NCBI GenBank assembly: GCA_030849065.1
Contig: JASAON010001653.1
Coordinates: 62,001-126,000 of the forward strand
Direction: 5' to 3'
Length of the DNA: 64,000 nucleotides
DNA from: Jaenimonas drosophilae
Lineage: Eukaryota; Euglenozoa; Kinetoplastea; Trypanosomatida; Trypanosomatidae
Positions within the stretch are counted from its first letter, which is position 1; the number at the start of each line of letters is the position of its first letter. The notes beneath the pieces are model-generated. The model saw nothing but the letters and a program-made list of their open reading frames with translations. It was not told the origin of the DNA and did no database searches. Position numbers and translations under genes: made by a program. This document shows positions 37,716 to 48,079 of the stretch, piece by piece.

Positions 37716-39425
37716 CTACATGCGGTTGTGTTTCGGCTCCGTCATTAGAATCACGTGGCCTAAGCCCACGCCCGATGATGAGTTGGTGGAGGGGGTTCCC
37801 TTTTTGGGTGTGATGCCCTGCAGGCTAGAGCCGCTGCTACATTGGGGTGGGGCTGGCGGGAGCCGTGCGCCTCCATTGGCGCTGTTCTTCCCTCCTTGCG
37901 GGGCCCTGGGTGGGGGTCGAGGCTTGGCAAGTGGGGCCAAGGTCGCCCCCGCTGCCGGGCTGCGTCCGTGGGTGTTGTTTAGGGTATCGCTGAAGTAGTG
38001 AAGAGAGCCGTCCGTGGGGGCGTTGCTACCACCACCACCAGCACCACCACCTCCTCGCCGTCGTGCGGTGCCACTAAAGCCCCCGGTGAGTGTGCCGTTG
38101 GAGATGGACCCTCCGGGGGACCTCCCGCGCTCCGCCAGCACATCAAGATCCTTGTAGTAGGTGGGATGAACGCGGTGGGTAGAGAAGTAGCCAAAGACAT
38201 CCATCACGCCACCCACGGTGCCGGCGAAGGTATCTTCCTCCTCCTCATCCTCCTCCGGTGCATCGCCGAGGGCGGTGCTGGAGCGGCGTGGTTTGGGGGA
38301 ATCGATGGTGGGGAGGTGGGTGGGACCGCCCTTGGCCTCCTCCCCGGACGCTGTATGGTGTACGCGGTCCAGCCAGCCTCCCCCGGTCTGTGTGCTCCCG
38401 CGCTTCAAGGTGGCCTCAGCCATGGAGCTGGCGGTGAAACCGTGCGGCTTGCGCTTGCGCAATCGGCTGAAGACGGACATCTTACGGTGTTTGTGCTGCT
38501 TCGTCTTGGCCTCATCACTCGGAGGAGGCTGGGTTGAGGTGACGGAGCGGGTGGCGCTCGGCTCCTCAACTTGTTGGCCGGTGGTGCCCTGATGGAGCTG
38601 CTTCGCCTGGGCAAATTCCTGCTCACGCTCCAGTCGGCGTTTTCGCTCCGCCTCCTGTGCGGCGATGCCGTAGGTGCCGATGCCAAAGACCAAGACGGGC
38701 TTCTGATTGCTGCCAATGAAGTCCGAGGCGGAGCCTGTGGCCTCAATGAGCCACTCACTCGTCCCACCCTCTCCGGTGGCTTGGGAGGTGGTCTGGGACG
38801 GTCCGAGGCTGCACGGAGAAGCATCTTCTTCGGCGCGTGAAGTTGGAGTAGCCCCGTTGGCGATGGCCGGGGCTGTGGTGGAGGTGGTGGATTTTCCGCT
38901 GGCCCCTCGGGGCGGCAGCTTTCCGCACAGACGCAGGAATTCACGATGGTGGTGACGGCTGAGGCGGTCGTACTCACTAATCACAGATGCGCGTGAGCGG
39001 CGGTTCTGGCGGCGGCGCTCTGCACGCCGTTGTTCCGAGTCGTGCTGCTCCGTGATCTTCTCCTGGGAGGTGTGGTGATGATGATGGCCTTTGTGAGCCT
39101 TGTTGGAGTCCAGCGGGGGCGGGGTAGGTCGGAGACGTGTGTTGTTTGCGGCCGGCAGGCTGATGTTCTCCCGTGAGGAGGTGTGATAGCTACTGTGATT
39201 GGCCGGTGGCGAGCCTCGCTTCATGGCGCCACCGGCAGCCGCGTCGCCCTCGGATGCTTTGCTAAGCGAGGGAAAGGCCGAATTGTTCTGTGGTCCGTCG
39301 TACTTTGTGTTTCCGTGATCATTGTGGCTGTCTTGTCTCGAACCCGCCGCACCACGGTTGTTATGGTTGTGGTCCGGGGGCAAATGCCCAGTGGGGCACC
39401 GTTCTACCTGAGGAAGCCTAGGCAT
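37716..39425 (-). CDS. Low-complexity basic protein of unknown function
   Basis: 569 aa from ATG 39425. Mostly disordered: Asn/His/Ser-rich first 130 residues, a basic stretch RRAERRRQNRRSRASVISEY (~132-151) continuing DRLSRHHHREFLRLCGKLPP, and Gly-rich C-terminus (RRRGGGGAGGGGSNAP). Ordered islands are PVLVFGIGTYGIAAQEAERK (~240-260, possibly helical after a beta strand) and VGGVMDVFGYFSTHRVHPTY (~405-425), which read like short conserved motifs. No membrane segment. Function unknown. A strong acceptor (CTTTTTCTCACTTCTAG, AG 39520-39519) precedes the start. Confidence 0.65.
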   Translation of the reverse strand: MPRLPQVERCPTGHLPPDHNHNNRGAAGSRQDSHNDHGNTKYDGPQNNSAFPSLSKASEGDAAAGGAMKRGSPPANHSSYHTSSRENISLPAANNTRLRPTPPPLDSNKAHKGHHHHHTSQEKITEQHDSEQRRAERRRQNRRSRASVISEYDRLSRHHHREFLRLCGKLPPRGASGKSTTSTTAPAIANGATPTSRAEEDASPCSLGPSQTTSQATGEGGTSEWLIEATGSASDFIGSNQKPVLVFGIGTYGIAAQEAERKRRLEREQEFAQAKQLHQGTTGQQVEEPSATRSVTSTQPPPSDEAKTKQHKHRKMSVFSRLRKRKPHGFTASSMAEATLKRGSTQTGGGWLDRVHHTASGEEAKGGPTHLPTIDSPKPRRSSTALGDAPEEDEEEEDTFAGTVGGVMDVFGYFSTHRVHPTYYKDLDVLAERGRSPGGSISNGTLTGGFSGTARRRGGGGAGGGGSNAPTDGSLHYFSDTLNNTHGRSPAAGATLAPLAKPRPPPRAPQGGKNSANGGARLPPAPPQCSSGSSLQGITPKKGTPSTNSSSGVGLGHVILMTEPKHNRM

Positions 39426-40403
39426 CTACGCCAGCAGTCAGAGAGGCCTGACAAGATGGGCAGGGCGGTGCAGAGCGACGAAGGTGGCCTGCGTTGTCTG
39501 TGGTAGTGATAAAAGTATCTAGAAGTGAGAAAAAGAAGGTTTTCGTTTTGGTTCAGCCCTCCAACAAGCACACGCGTGTGTTTGCGTACAAACGTAATGA
39601 GCAGAGGATGATGAACCGCGAGGGACGCTGCTCGGGTGTCCGATGGGAAGAAAAAGAAAAACTAGAACAGATTTTGCTGGGCTCTTCAATGGGCGTATGT
39701 GCCAAGGGATGTGGGGTGAAACAGTGTGTGCCTGTGTGTGGGTGTGTGCGTGTGTGTAAATGAAGTAACAACCACCGCGCGAGGTTGTGCGAAGACTGCC
39801 GACTTGGCAGCAGAAATGAACTGCATGAGAGAAACAAATGAGATAAATGAGGAATGTCAGATGTTGAGAGAAGGTATAAAGTTCATGTGTGAGGAAAGAA
39901 GAAATGTGTATGAGTGGCTGTTTTGTGTTTGTGGCGCAACTACTTTCGTTGGTGCATATCGCACAACAAGACATAACGAGACAGCAAAGAGCGAGTCGGA
40001 TATACTCCGTCAGTCGTCATTCACTGCTCCTGTATCTCCTCCTTCCGCAATAAACGAACGGGTGGTGTGGCTGTTGTTGCTCTTGGCCAACCAGTCCAGT
40101 CGCTTGCAGAATGTGTGCCATGCATAGCATAGCACAGATTAGTCAGCACAGCAGTGATGGAGTATCTGAAAACGAGCATAGGAGAGGGAGGGATGAAGCA
40201 GAGATCCAGCGAGAAAAAATGAGATGAGATTATTGGTGTGTTGCATTTCGTGGTCATCCTAGAGACGCACCCCCCTCCCCAAAAACTTGGCGCACGTGTT
40301 TTCATTTCCTACTGTCACCCGAGACAGAATAGGCTACGATGCTACATCACCATGTCGTGGTGCTGTGAGCTTGCTTCGCACGGCAGCCCCCCTGCCCCGC
40401 CTT
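39426..40403. other. 1 kb spacer, no gene
   Basis: Apart from the acceptor at 39519-39545 nothing recognisable; AT-richer than the flanking genes. Confidence 0.6.
39519..39545 (-). promoter_or_regulatory. Predicted trans-splice acceptor
   Basis: On the - strand AACCTTCTTTTTCTCACTTC then TAG, 93 nt before ATG 39425. Confidence 0.65.
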
Positions 40404-41885
40404 CTACACCTCGGCCGGGGCGAGGAGATAGTCTAGCATATCCTTGGGGCCCATTAGAGCGCTGCGAAGAAAACCTGGGCGGCGACGTGGGTACACAAAA
40501 TCATCATCGTAGTCATCGTAGCCACCTCGTGAGCCACTGCGCTTCCGCTTATCCGCACTCGCACCTCCAAACGCGTGTGAGAGATGAGGAGCCGCTGTGC
40601 GATAAATGAGGTAGCCACAGCAGCCAAGCAGCAATAGCTGTACCGTGAAGCGGCCCACAGAGGTGTAGTAGAGCGTCATTTGGTGCTGCACACGCATACG
40701 CACCGCAGAGGGGCGCCAGTCGTACCAGGCAGGTGCCTTGTATAGTGGGTCCGCACTCCATGCGTTGCCAAAGAGGTTCTGCTGCCGTACCGCATCTTCC
40801 GTTTGCTTAAGTTGCTGTGACCGCTTCTGCTCCTCCCCTTCCACGTGCACCGTGCGAAGACCCTCACCGAGGATGGCCCACAGCGACTTGAACTGATCCA
40901 CGTTGAGGGCACAATAATTAATGTCGAGCTGATATTGTTCGTAGGTGCGACGATTAACGTCGTGGGCCCCCGTGGCCGAGGACGGGGCGGGGAGGGAGGT
41001 GAGCTGATTCATGAGCTGGCGTTGGAGAAGATCCACCGCGAAGAGGAATTGCGACTCAGTGATGGGTAGCAACTCCCCGGGCTCACGTCCTACATGAACG
41101 GCAAAGCACTGCTCCACGTACTTCTTTCCCAGAAAGCGGTCGCTCTTGGTGAGGGAGCTGTACTCGGTGACGGCCCACGTGCTGTAGTCGCGGTACTTCA
41201 CAACGTAGTAGTCCTCCTCCTGCAGGGATTGCAGGCTGCAGCGGAGTGACTGCTTGAACTCACGGGTGGTCATGCTGATGCGTGAGGCTGGGGCACGAGA
41301 TCGGGAGGCGGTGCGCGCGACAGGGCCCTGTTGGCCGTACGTTGGGCTTCCTCCCCCGAAGCTTCCATCACCCACATCAGCTGCACCGTCCTCGCCCGAG
41401 TCATCCTCGCCAAGGGCGGCGTCCATGTTGTGGAGGGCCATGGCGGTCTTGGAGAGGCGGAAGGCGTTGTGGGAGAGGTCGATGTTCTGCCCAGTGCACG
41501 TGCTGAAGTTGTACTGCAGCTCTTCGAGCGGACGGCTTTGCAGCAAGGTGGGCAGAGTGTTGGCGGCACCTTTGCGATATAACGTCTCCAGCAATCCCAT
41601 CTGAGTTCCTTCCGGGACCCAGAAGGTGCAGCCCACCACATCCCGGGTACCGACGGTAAGCCATGCATGAAGGCCACCTCCGTTGCGCTGCGTACTTTGT
41701 TCGGCATCGGTGCGGCAGAGGATGTGGTTAGAATCGCGGGCACGAATCACAATCGGATTTCCCGCCGCGGCGTAGGCCCTGGCAGAGCTGCTGGAGGGAA
41801 GTGCAGAGGATGGTGGCGCCACAACAACCTCTCCTTGGTCCGCACGCACCACCACCGCCTGAGACCACTTGGACGATAGGGCCAT
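40404..41885 (-). CDS. Unknown protein with a C-terminal membrane anchor
   Basis: 493 aa from ATG 41885. N-terminal ~130 residues contain NPIVIRARDSNHILCRTDAE and GCTFWVPEGTQMGLLETLYR, suggestive of a beta-rich domain. A Gly/Asp/Ser-rich linker (~155-200) follows, then a helical part (~205-400: REFKQSLRCSLQSLQEEDYY, SQFLFAVDLLQRQLMNQLTS). One TM helix lies at about 413-434 (FTVQLLLLGCCGYLIY), then a short basic/acidic tail (KRKRSGSRGG, YDDYDDDFVYPRRRP) ending DMLDYLLAPAEV. This is the layout of a tail-region-anchored protein facing the cytosol, perhaps on ER, mitochondrion or other organelle. Family not recognised. Acceptor CTCCTTCCTTAG at about 41936. Confidence 0.72.
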   Translation of the reverse strand: MALSSKWSQAVVVRADQGEVVVAPPSSALPSSSSARAYAAAGNPIVIRARDSNHILCRTDAEQSTQRNGGGLHAWLTVGTRDVVGCTFWVPEGTQMGLLETLYRKGAANTLPTLLQSRPLEELQYNFSTCTGQNIDLSHNAFRLSKTAMALHNMDAALGEDDSGEDGAADVGDGSFGGGSPTYGQQGPVARTASRSRAPASRISMTTREFKQSLRCSLQSLQEEDYYVVKYRDYSTWAVTEYSSLTKSDRFLGKKYVEQCFAVHVGREPGELLPITESQFLFAVDLLQRQLMNQLTSLPAPSSATGAHDVNRRTYEQYQLDINYCALNVDQFKSLWAILGEGLRTVHVEGEEQKRSQQLKQTEDAVRQQNLFGNAWSADPLYKAPAWYDWRPSAVRMRVQHQMTLYYTSVGRFTVQLLLLGCCGYLIYRTAAPHLSHAFGGASADKRKRSGSRGGYDDYDDDFVYPRRRPGFLRSALMGPKDMLDYLLAPAEV

Positions 41886-42198
41886 CGCTCAATCACGGCA
41901 GACACACACACACACTCGCACACCACGGAAGGAGTCTAAGGAAGGAGTGACGGTGAGAGAGAAGATGTGATGCAATCCACGAGTGGTGGAGAACAATTAT
42001 TCTAGTGCAAACAAAAAAAGAACAAGGGAGAGGGTGGGGGAAAAGAGTTCGGTACATGCGTGAGTGAAGAGGATTGCGTGGCCAACATCAGTGACTGGAG
42101 GTCAGCCACGTAGTTCATCATCAACATAGGTAGAAGGAGAGATAGAGATGGAAGGACAATCAGGTTGAGATCATTGGTTTCTCGTCGGCCCAATCTAC
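41886..42198. other. Short spacer with splice acceptor
   Basis: Acceptor for the 40404-41885 gene at about 41936-41955 (- strand CACTCCTTCCTTAG). Nothing else seen. Confidence 0.55.
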
Positions 42199-42498
42199 TC
42201 AAAGTGTGCCAACGCGGTCACGTGGAATGAGACGAATCTCTCCGCCATACTTCATGAAAACGGAACCAGCTGTCTGCGCAGGATTGATGCCAGTGCCATC
42301 CTTGGTGGTGGCTGCCATGGAATCGACGGAGGTGATGCCGAACTCCTCAGCGGCAAAGCGCAGGACCGCCGTCAGTGGCGCCGCCTCCGCAATGGAGATC
42401 ACTCGGTAGGGCTGCGTGCGCTCCGACGTGAGAATGACGCGGAAGGTCACCTTGTTGGCATCCGCGCCCGTGGGGGCAGCATCAGGGGCCGCACTCAT
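42199..42498 (-). CDS. UFM1: Ubiquitin-fold modifier 1
   Basis: 99 aa from ATG 42498; human UFM1 is 85 aa, and the extra residues are an N-terminal [14 protein letters not shown] extension. Nearly every conserved block is present: [56 protein letters not shown] and [10 protein letters not shown]. The C-terminus ends Val-Gly-Thr-Leu: a UFSP-type protease would remove Thr-Leu to expose G97 for activation by UBA5. UFMylation targets ribosomal uL24/RPL26 and ER-associated quality control in animals. The acceptor region lies at 42547-42585 (- strand CTCTCTCTCTCTGTCCATCT then TCTTCAAG). Confidence 0.97.
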   Translation of the reverse strand: MSAAPDAAPTGADANKVTFRVILTSERTQPYRVISIAEAAPLTAVLRFAAEEFGITSVDSMAATTKDGTGINPAQTAGSVFMKYGGEIRLIPRDRVGTL

Positions 42499-43105
42499 CA
42501 GCACAAGGGTGTGGATGGAATGTACTGAGCCAACGTCACACGAGGCCTGAAACTTGAAGAGAAGATGGACAGAGAGAGAGAGCTGGGGCAAAGAGACACC
42601 AACTCGTGCACACGACTAGCCAACAAGACACAACAACAGAGAGAAGAAGGGTCAGTGTGTTGATGGTCAGGGTTGAAGAGGGCAACCTCCTTCTCCGCCC
42701 ACTTGGTAGCAGGCACCTTGACGTGACCAAGCGGCGAAGTCTATCACAGCTCGTGATGAACGTTTCCTCACGAGAGAACACAATGCAAACAGATTGATTC
42801 GATGTCTCGACTCGATCCATCCGCGGAGGGAGGTAAGAAAACGCGCTTAGCTCTGAAACATAAAACCAGATCTGAAGTGTGTGGGATGTACGCACGCCAT
42901 GGCCCTTATGGGCACGAGAAGAAGATGTGTTCCACATGGAGAGACTCGTTCTATGTGGGAGCACATTTGATATTTGGTATCCCTCTCCTCTGGAAGCTGC
43001 TTCCCTCCTGTAGAGTTGGGGGAAGCAGCAAAGAGGGGGAGGGGATTTGTTTTTCTCTACGGGTGACGATTAGCGTGTTTACGTCACACAGCAAAATTTT
43101 GGAGC
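42499..43105. other. Spacer, no gene
   Basis: Apart from the UFM1 leader nothing recognisable. GC content drops here relative to the left part of the window. Confidence 0.55.
42547..42585 (-). promoter_or_regulatory. Predicted trans-splice acceptor for UFM1
   Basis: Pure C/T tract on the - strand with AGs at 42554-42553 and 42548-42547; upstream in-frame ATG is excluded. Confidence 0.6.
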
Positions 43106-45640
43106 TTAACGAGTCATGATGGCCACGGCATCAATGTGCTCATACCGTCGATAGGGCAGCGGATAGGTCATGAGGAGGTCGTCCTCATGTCCGCCGGTGA
43201 TCCAGTTCACGGCCTTGGCATTCGCATCACGCCGCGCAAGTACGGCAACCACCTCAGTCATATTTTCAGTCGTGCTAGAGCCAACAGGGGTGAAAACGAA
43301 GTCCTCCAGCGCGAGTGTCTGTCCAGGCATAGCCAGAGCCTCAGAAATGCCCACAGGAGTGAGAAGAGCACGAGCGGGTGTGCGTGCATCCAAACAGAAT
43401 GCCTTGATGGACTGTGAAGCATCTCCTCCACATGTGCTCGGCAACGCCACACTTGGTGGAAAGTCTAGAGTTTGATTGCCCCGTGTGGCTGCATGAGCCA
43501 AGACACTTCGCAGAAAGTCGGCAGACAAGGGGCCATCTGCTGGGGCTGCAAGGGATATCTCCGTCACCAACTTAAAGTTATAGTTGCACCGAACAGCCGG
43601 CATGGCACTCCTCATCTTGTGATTCAATTGAGCACGCACTGTGTCTAGGTGTGTCGCATTCTGAGGTAAAGGAGCATCCACCACAATGATTTGGCCAGTG
43701 TGGGAGCTCATGGACAGCTGAAGACTCCGGAGAAGTGGGCAGAGCCCCTCACGATCAGACACCACCATCACTACCGGAAGCTCCATCATCTTCGTAAAGG
43801 TTTCCTGAATCTGCCCATCCAATGACGATGGGGTGAAGTTGCTTGGCCTCGACAACGGCTGTGGCCGCTCAAGATATGAGGGCTGCTGGAACCGCTTCTG
43901 CAGGAAGGTCCGCATCTGCTTGGAGCACTCAGGGGCACCGCAGCCGGCGTTGATGTTGAAGAATTTTGGATTGATGTCAAAGAGACGGCGCATGAAGGCC
44001 TCATTCTCAGCCACATCATTGGTAAACTTTCCGTACAGACACTCACTGTTCTCTCGACCTGCCAACAACGTTGCAGGGGCGCAGCCGTCAATGTTGTTAA
44101 GCTCAATGGTGCGTGGCGCAGGACGCTCGGACGAGTTCCGCTTCTCTTCCAAATCGACGAGGTAGGGCAGAAACTTCGGCGAGGACTGCCACGGACGTGC
44201 CATAATGAAGGCGTTATATACAAACGGAATGAAGATGTCACTGCTACTCCGTGACCGATGCTGCATGGCATTATGGGCAAACTCCAGCTCGTAGCGCGTG
44301 CTGAGGAAGCGCATCATGTTGGTGCAATAGACAAATGGGGCGTGGGTGGCATACCGTCGTATGCGACCCGCATATCGGATAGATGGGACGGCGGAAGGCA
44401 TCTCCTCCGCTTTATAGTCCCGTGTCAGCCACAGCTGCCGGCTGAGCGAGGGAACAGTCACAGACATGTTGGCCCCATTCGTTCCCACAATATCATCGCT
44501 CTCTCTCCACATCTTCACCAGATTGGGAGGAATGTAGTCCTCTGGGTACGCGTCGAGCTCCAGGACGTTGAAGAGATGTGTGTGAGACACCCCAGCGCGC
44601 CAACTACCGCCAACAGGTGGCGCCTTTCGAGGGTTACCCACAACGCCCCCCTCCGTTCTCACAATGGTGCCACCGTAACTGTTGAAGAGCTCCGTCACAT
44701 CGACATCACGGTAGACGAAATAGTCATCGTTAAAGTACACGTGAACCGGCGTGACGTTCGCCACCCTCCACAGGTTTTGCTCAATCACGTGGGAATCTAT
44801 GGTCAGTCTCGCCCCGTAGGGGAGAAGTGCATCTTGATGGACGGTGATAATGCGGGAGTGGGCACCACGATGGCGTTTCTTCATCATGTTGGGGCAGCTC
44901 GGGGAGAGAAAGTTGCGAGCAGGGTCCACCCAGGTGGGGTGGTGCCCGGGTGAGACCATGATTATGCGACCTGTGTGCCACGACATGTGTTCCTCAATGC
45001 TTCGGACGCTATAACGAAGTTCATCTGTTTCCCTATCCCTCGTACTTACCAAGCGCTGAGTAAGGCCATCGAGGTGATTCAAGAGGTCGGATGAGACGCG
45101 TTGGCGACCACGGAGGCCATCTCCGCACCTGAGTGATCCAGTATCCACCCCACGCTCGAAACTAACCCGCTCCAAGTCACGGATCGCCGGAAGGCAGTTG
45201 CGAAGGAAGATTCTGCGGTAGCCATGATTCACTTCAGTTCCATTGACAAATGAGTAAATAATGTCACTGTTGGAGTACCTCTGTCGAATCATGTCGGGGG
45301 AAACCGGTGTTGGCTTCAACACAGTCAAGGAAGGTAGTCGAACCCCCTCCCGTGGGGCCCACTCGCCCTCCTCGGTCTTGAGACCTTTTGCCCAATCCAT
45401 CACGCGGCCTCCCATCTCTTGGCCAACGTTGCGCACTGCCTCCAAGGGGGTCATACCCTCCTCCTGAAGGGACTCCCACAGAAGCCGGCTAACTAAGAGA
45501 ATGGCCACCATAATGAAAATGATGAGAATGCACAAGATACGCTTTTGGTGGCGGAAAAACATGCGCGAGTGAGACGATCGGTAGCCACTATTCACCCCAG
45601 CACGGGTGTAGGGCTGCCCTGGTCGAAAACGCATCTCCAT
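43106..45640 (-). CDS. Stealth-family (GNPTAB-type) sugar-phosphate transferase, type II membrane protein
   Basis: 844 aa. Short cytosolic N-terminus, TM at ~35-51 (ILCILIIFIMVAILLVS), then a luminal catalytic region with the Stealth regions in order: CR1 DIIYSFVNGTE (D126), CR2 DELRYSVRSIEEHMSWHTGR (D206) followed by IIMVSPGHHPTWVD, CR3 SHVIEQNLWRVANVTPVHVY then FNDDYF (N304-D306), and CR4 YELEFAHNAMQHRSRSSSD. These residues bind nucleotide-sugar in the family, whose members (GlcNAc-1-phosphotransferase in animals, capsule polymerases in bacteria, phosphoglycan enzymes in Leishmania) move a sugar-1-phosphate onto a glycan. Likely Golgi, building phosphoglycans or a lysosomal sorting tag. The ~300-residue C-terminal part is not recognised. 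Codons are less G/C-biased than genes at left. Acceptor about 45652. Confidence 0.88.
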   Translation of the reverse strand: MEMRFRPGQPYTRAGVNSGYRSSHSRMFFRHQKRILCILIIFIMVAILLVSRLLWESLQEEGMTPLEAVRNVGQEMGGRVMDWAKGLKTEEGEWAPREGVRLPSLTVLKPTPVSPDMIRQRYSNSDIIYSFVNGTEVNHGYRRIFLRNCLPAIRDLERVSFERGVDTGSLRCGDGLRGRQRVSSDLLNHLDGLTQRLVSTRDRETDELRYSVRSIEEHMSWHTGRIIMVSPGHHPTWVDPARNFLSPSCPNMMKKRHRGAHSRIITVHQDALLPYGARLTIDSHVIEQNLWRVANVTPVHVYFNDDYFVYRDVDVTELFNSYGGTIVRTEGGVVGNPRKAPPVGGSWRAGVSHTHLFNVLELDAYPEDYIPPNLVKMWRESDDIVGTNGANMSVTVPSLSRQLWLTRDYKAEEMPSAVPSIRYAGRIRRYATHAPFVYCTNMMRFLSTRYELEFAHNAMQHRSRSSSDIFIPFVYNAFIMARPWQSSPKFLPYLVDLEEKRNSSERPAPRTIELNNIDGCAPATLLAGRENSECLYGKFTNDVAENEAFMRRLFDINPKFFNINAGCGAPECSKQMRTFLQKRFQQPSYLERPQPLSRPSNFTPSSLDGQIQETFTKMMELPVVMVVSDREGLCPLLRSLQLSMSSHTGQIIVVDAPLPQNATHLDTVRAQLNHKMRSAMPAVRCNYNFKLVTEISLAAPADGPLSADFLRSVLAHAATRGNQTLDFPPSVALPSTCGGDASQSIKAFCLDARTPARALLTPVGISEALAMPGQTLALEDFVFTPVGSSTTENMTEVVAVLARRDANAKAVNWITGGHEDDLLMTYPLPYRRYEHIDAVAIMTR

Positions 45641-45995
45641 GGTTCGTAACGCTGTCCCAGAATGGTTCCGAGGAAGTAATTGCGGAAGAAAATGAAGGCA
45701 ATAAGCAGGACGTCAGCAGCCACCACGCTACGGTGTATACAATTCTAGGTGGCGTGCAAACACGTGATGTGTCCAGCAAGAACTCTCGTTTTGTCTGTGC
45801 GAACTATTCTAGTCAGATGGGTCACTACGAAGATGAGTGGCAAGAAAACAAAGGAGCAACACGGTGTTGTGCAGGTATGTCAGGTGATTTCAAGTTGAAG
45901 GAGTGGCTCTCGTACGCACGCACACACACACACATACATAGACAAAAGCGAGATGGGAACCCGCAGCCGTCCCCCCCTCCGACGTTGCGGAGGGA
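45641..45995. other. Spacer, no gene
   Basis: CA-rich run near 45920-45945; leader of the Stealth gene at its left end. Confidence 0.55.
45652..45690 (-). promoter_or_regulatory. Predicted trans-splice acceptor
   Basis: - strand CTTCCGCAATTACTTCCTCG continuing to TGGGACAG; AG 45653-45652, 12 nt before ATG 45640. Confidence 0.5.
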
Positions 45996-46751
45996 TTAGA
46001 TCCCCACCTCAGCGTCCACTGGGCTCAGCGTCTCTGGTGCGGTGGTTTCTGTGGTCGTCTTTGGGCGGGGAAAGGCCACCACGCGCGGCGCTGCCGTTGT
46101 GTTCTGGGCAACCTTCCCGAGACCCCAGGATAGGCGTCGAGTGCGGTCACCTGGAGTACTGGGGTTTACACGCTTCCCATGCAGCAAGCCAATCCATTGT
46201 AGGTACATGTTGGCACAACGACGATGGTGAAGACTCTCCATCTCCACTGAGTTAGTTGCGGTCGACGAGGTGGCTGACGAGGTTACCTTCTTGACGCGCC
46301 GGTGCCGCGCCGGTCGATGCGTAGCCTGTTGCCATTCAGCGACGTCCTCTTCGCGAATCGGGCCACCAGGCGCCCACAGGGCTCGATCTCGATCAAGTAC
46401 GCTGGCCAGGTTTGGAATCACTGAGCTGCACTCATCCAGTAGTCGGCGAGCGAGTGCATCCTCTCGGCTCACCGACGACATTGTCACAAGAAGCCCTATC
46501 CCAACGAAGAGACACAGGGCTCCAAAGAGCATGAGGTGTTGGGGGTGCATGCACACTCGTCGACGTGCACGACTCCACCCACTCGCATGTTGCCCACGTG
46601 GAAGCCATTGTCCCGGAACAGCTAGCTCTGACAAGCCACTTGTGCCGGATGAGATATAATGATCAACACGGGAAGACACGGATGTGGGCAGTCCCACTGT
46701 CGTATGGGCGGCTGCCGCATCTGCCGCCGCCCACTTCCCACCAAGCCGCAT
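45996..46751 (-). CDS. Small single-pass membrane protein, unknown
   Basis: 251 aa from ATG 46751, but the start is uncertain: ATG 46550 (MHPQHLMLFGAL) would give a 184-aa type II protein. TM at ~73-91 (LMLFGALCLFVGIGLLVTM), then DALARRLLDECSSVIPNLAS and NMYLQWIGLLHGKRVN, with a Ser/Thr-rich tail (PRPKTTTETTAPETLSPVDA). Topology with a short basic N-terminus suggests a Golgi or ER luminal protein, and it lies next to a Stealth transferase of the same topology. No family recognised, and no convincing acceptor was located. Moderate confidence it is real. Confidence 0.55.
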   Translation of the reverse strand: MRLGGKWAAADAAAAHTTVGLPTSVSSRVDHYISSGTSGLSELAVPGQWLPRGQHASGWSRARRRVCMHPQHLMLFGALCLFVGIGLLVTMSSVSREDALARRLLDECSSVIPNLASVLDRDRALWAPGGPIREEDVAEWQQATHRPARHRRVKKVTSSATSSTATNSVEMESLHHRRCANMYLQWIGLLHGKRVNPSTPGDRTRRLSWGLGKVAQNTTAAPRVVAFPRPKTTTETTAPETLSPVDAEVGI

Positions 46752-48060
46752 TCAAGCGCGTCCAGCTTTGCTCTAGCAGCACATCCTTGTGTGAAGAAAG
46801 ATACAACAATGAGAGAAGAACAACGTGTGGGCAATCGGCAGCACGGAAAGACAAGCACCACAGCAAACACCTCTGCTCACGTGAACCACAGCGCCACCTG
46901 ATTGCTTCGTTTATCGTAGCACCGTATTAGTGATATGCCCCTTCCCCCTCTCCCCTTGGCAGAGGAGGATAGCACGGGTGTGAGCGTGTCCTGCGCCAGC
47001 AATAGAACACCATTATTTGACCGATCACGGGAGAAGGCCACTACATCTTCTTCACCACGTGGATCTGCCACAAAGCAACACCCTGCGGCCCCATCCTAGC
47101 CCCGTCGCGATCACCTGCGCAATCACGCCACTGAGAGTAGAATGCAAGAAGCAGTGCCATGGAACATCCACACGCGCACACGCACACAAACCACCATGGA
47201 AGTCCAAAACTTGTGCTGATGCGGCAGGGCATGGCGGTGTGAAACAGTCATGAAAAACAAATAAACCCAAAAGGTTTACCGTTCACGACCCACCAGCTCC
47301 ACTCACACTACCAAGAAAAGAAAACCCGTGGCGTTACACCAGGCTGGGGCCTACATCACACCAAGGCCAGCAGAAGCGCCATTCTTCTTCTGTTCCACGA
47401 GAAGCCGCCGACAGCCTGCCACTGCGGGTGGGCGACAACCTCGCCCGCCCACGACTCCTCACCCAGCCCTTCCAACCACCCAACGTTCGCCTCACCTCCC
47501 CCTGCCCCTCGCGCTGCTTCACACGGGTGGCAAAAGCTCCTCCTGTTGATCATTGAAGATGGAGGCACGTGTCGCCGTCATCCTCCGTGAATTCAGATTG
47601 AGGCAGCAAGAGAGGAAAAGAGAGAACGAATGAAACAGTTGTGCGAAGGTGAATACCCTCCCACGTCCATGTCTATGCACATGGCAGGCAGTCTCCTTCC
47701 CCGCCAAACGGACAAACGTGAGACTACCTGCTCGTCAACACACCTCGGCGGTATCAGTTGCCATCATCTGCCCCCTTCTCCACCCTCTGCATCCCCATGT
47801 GTTTCATTCCGAGCGAGATGTGTGAGGTTAGAGAAGAGTAGAGAAGCACAACATACCTGCTTGTGGCGGGTCTACCGAAGAACGCGGCCGGAACAAACGC
47901 ATGGCGGTCCGCGAAGAAACGATAAACGCAGAAACAAAGATACAAAAAGAGTAACATAGAAGTGGGTGACGATCAAATCACGGAAAGAAAGAAAGAAAAA
48001 AAAGAACGGGTGAGGAACGACGAGGTGCGTGTCCATCAGCACACAGAGGACTGCCACGAA

Positions 48061-48079
48061 GGGGGGAGGGGGGAGGGGG
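48061..48079 (+). repeat. G-run cluster, G-quadruplex-prone
   Basis: G6-A-G6-A-G5 in 19 bases followed by alternating GA; enough G tracts for a quadruplex on the + strand. Confidence 0.7.
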
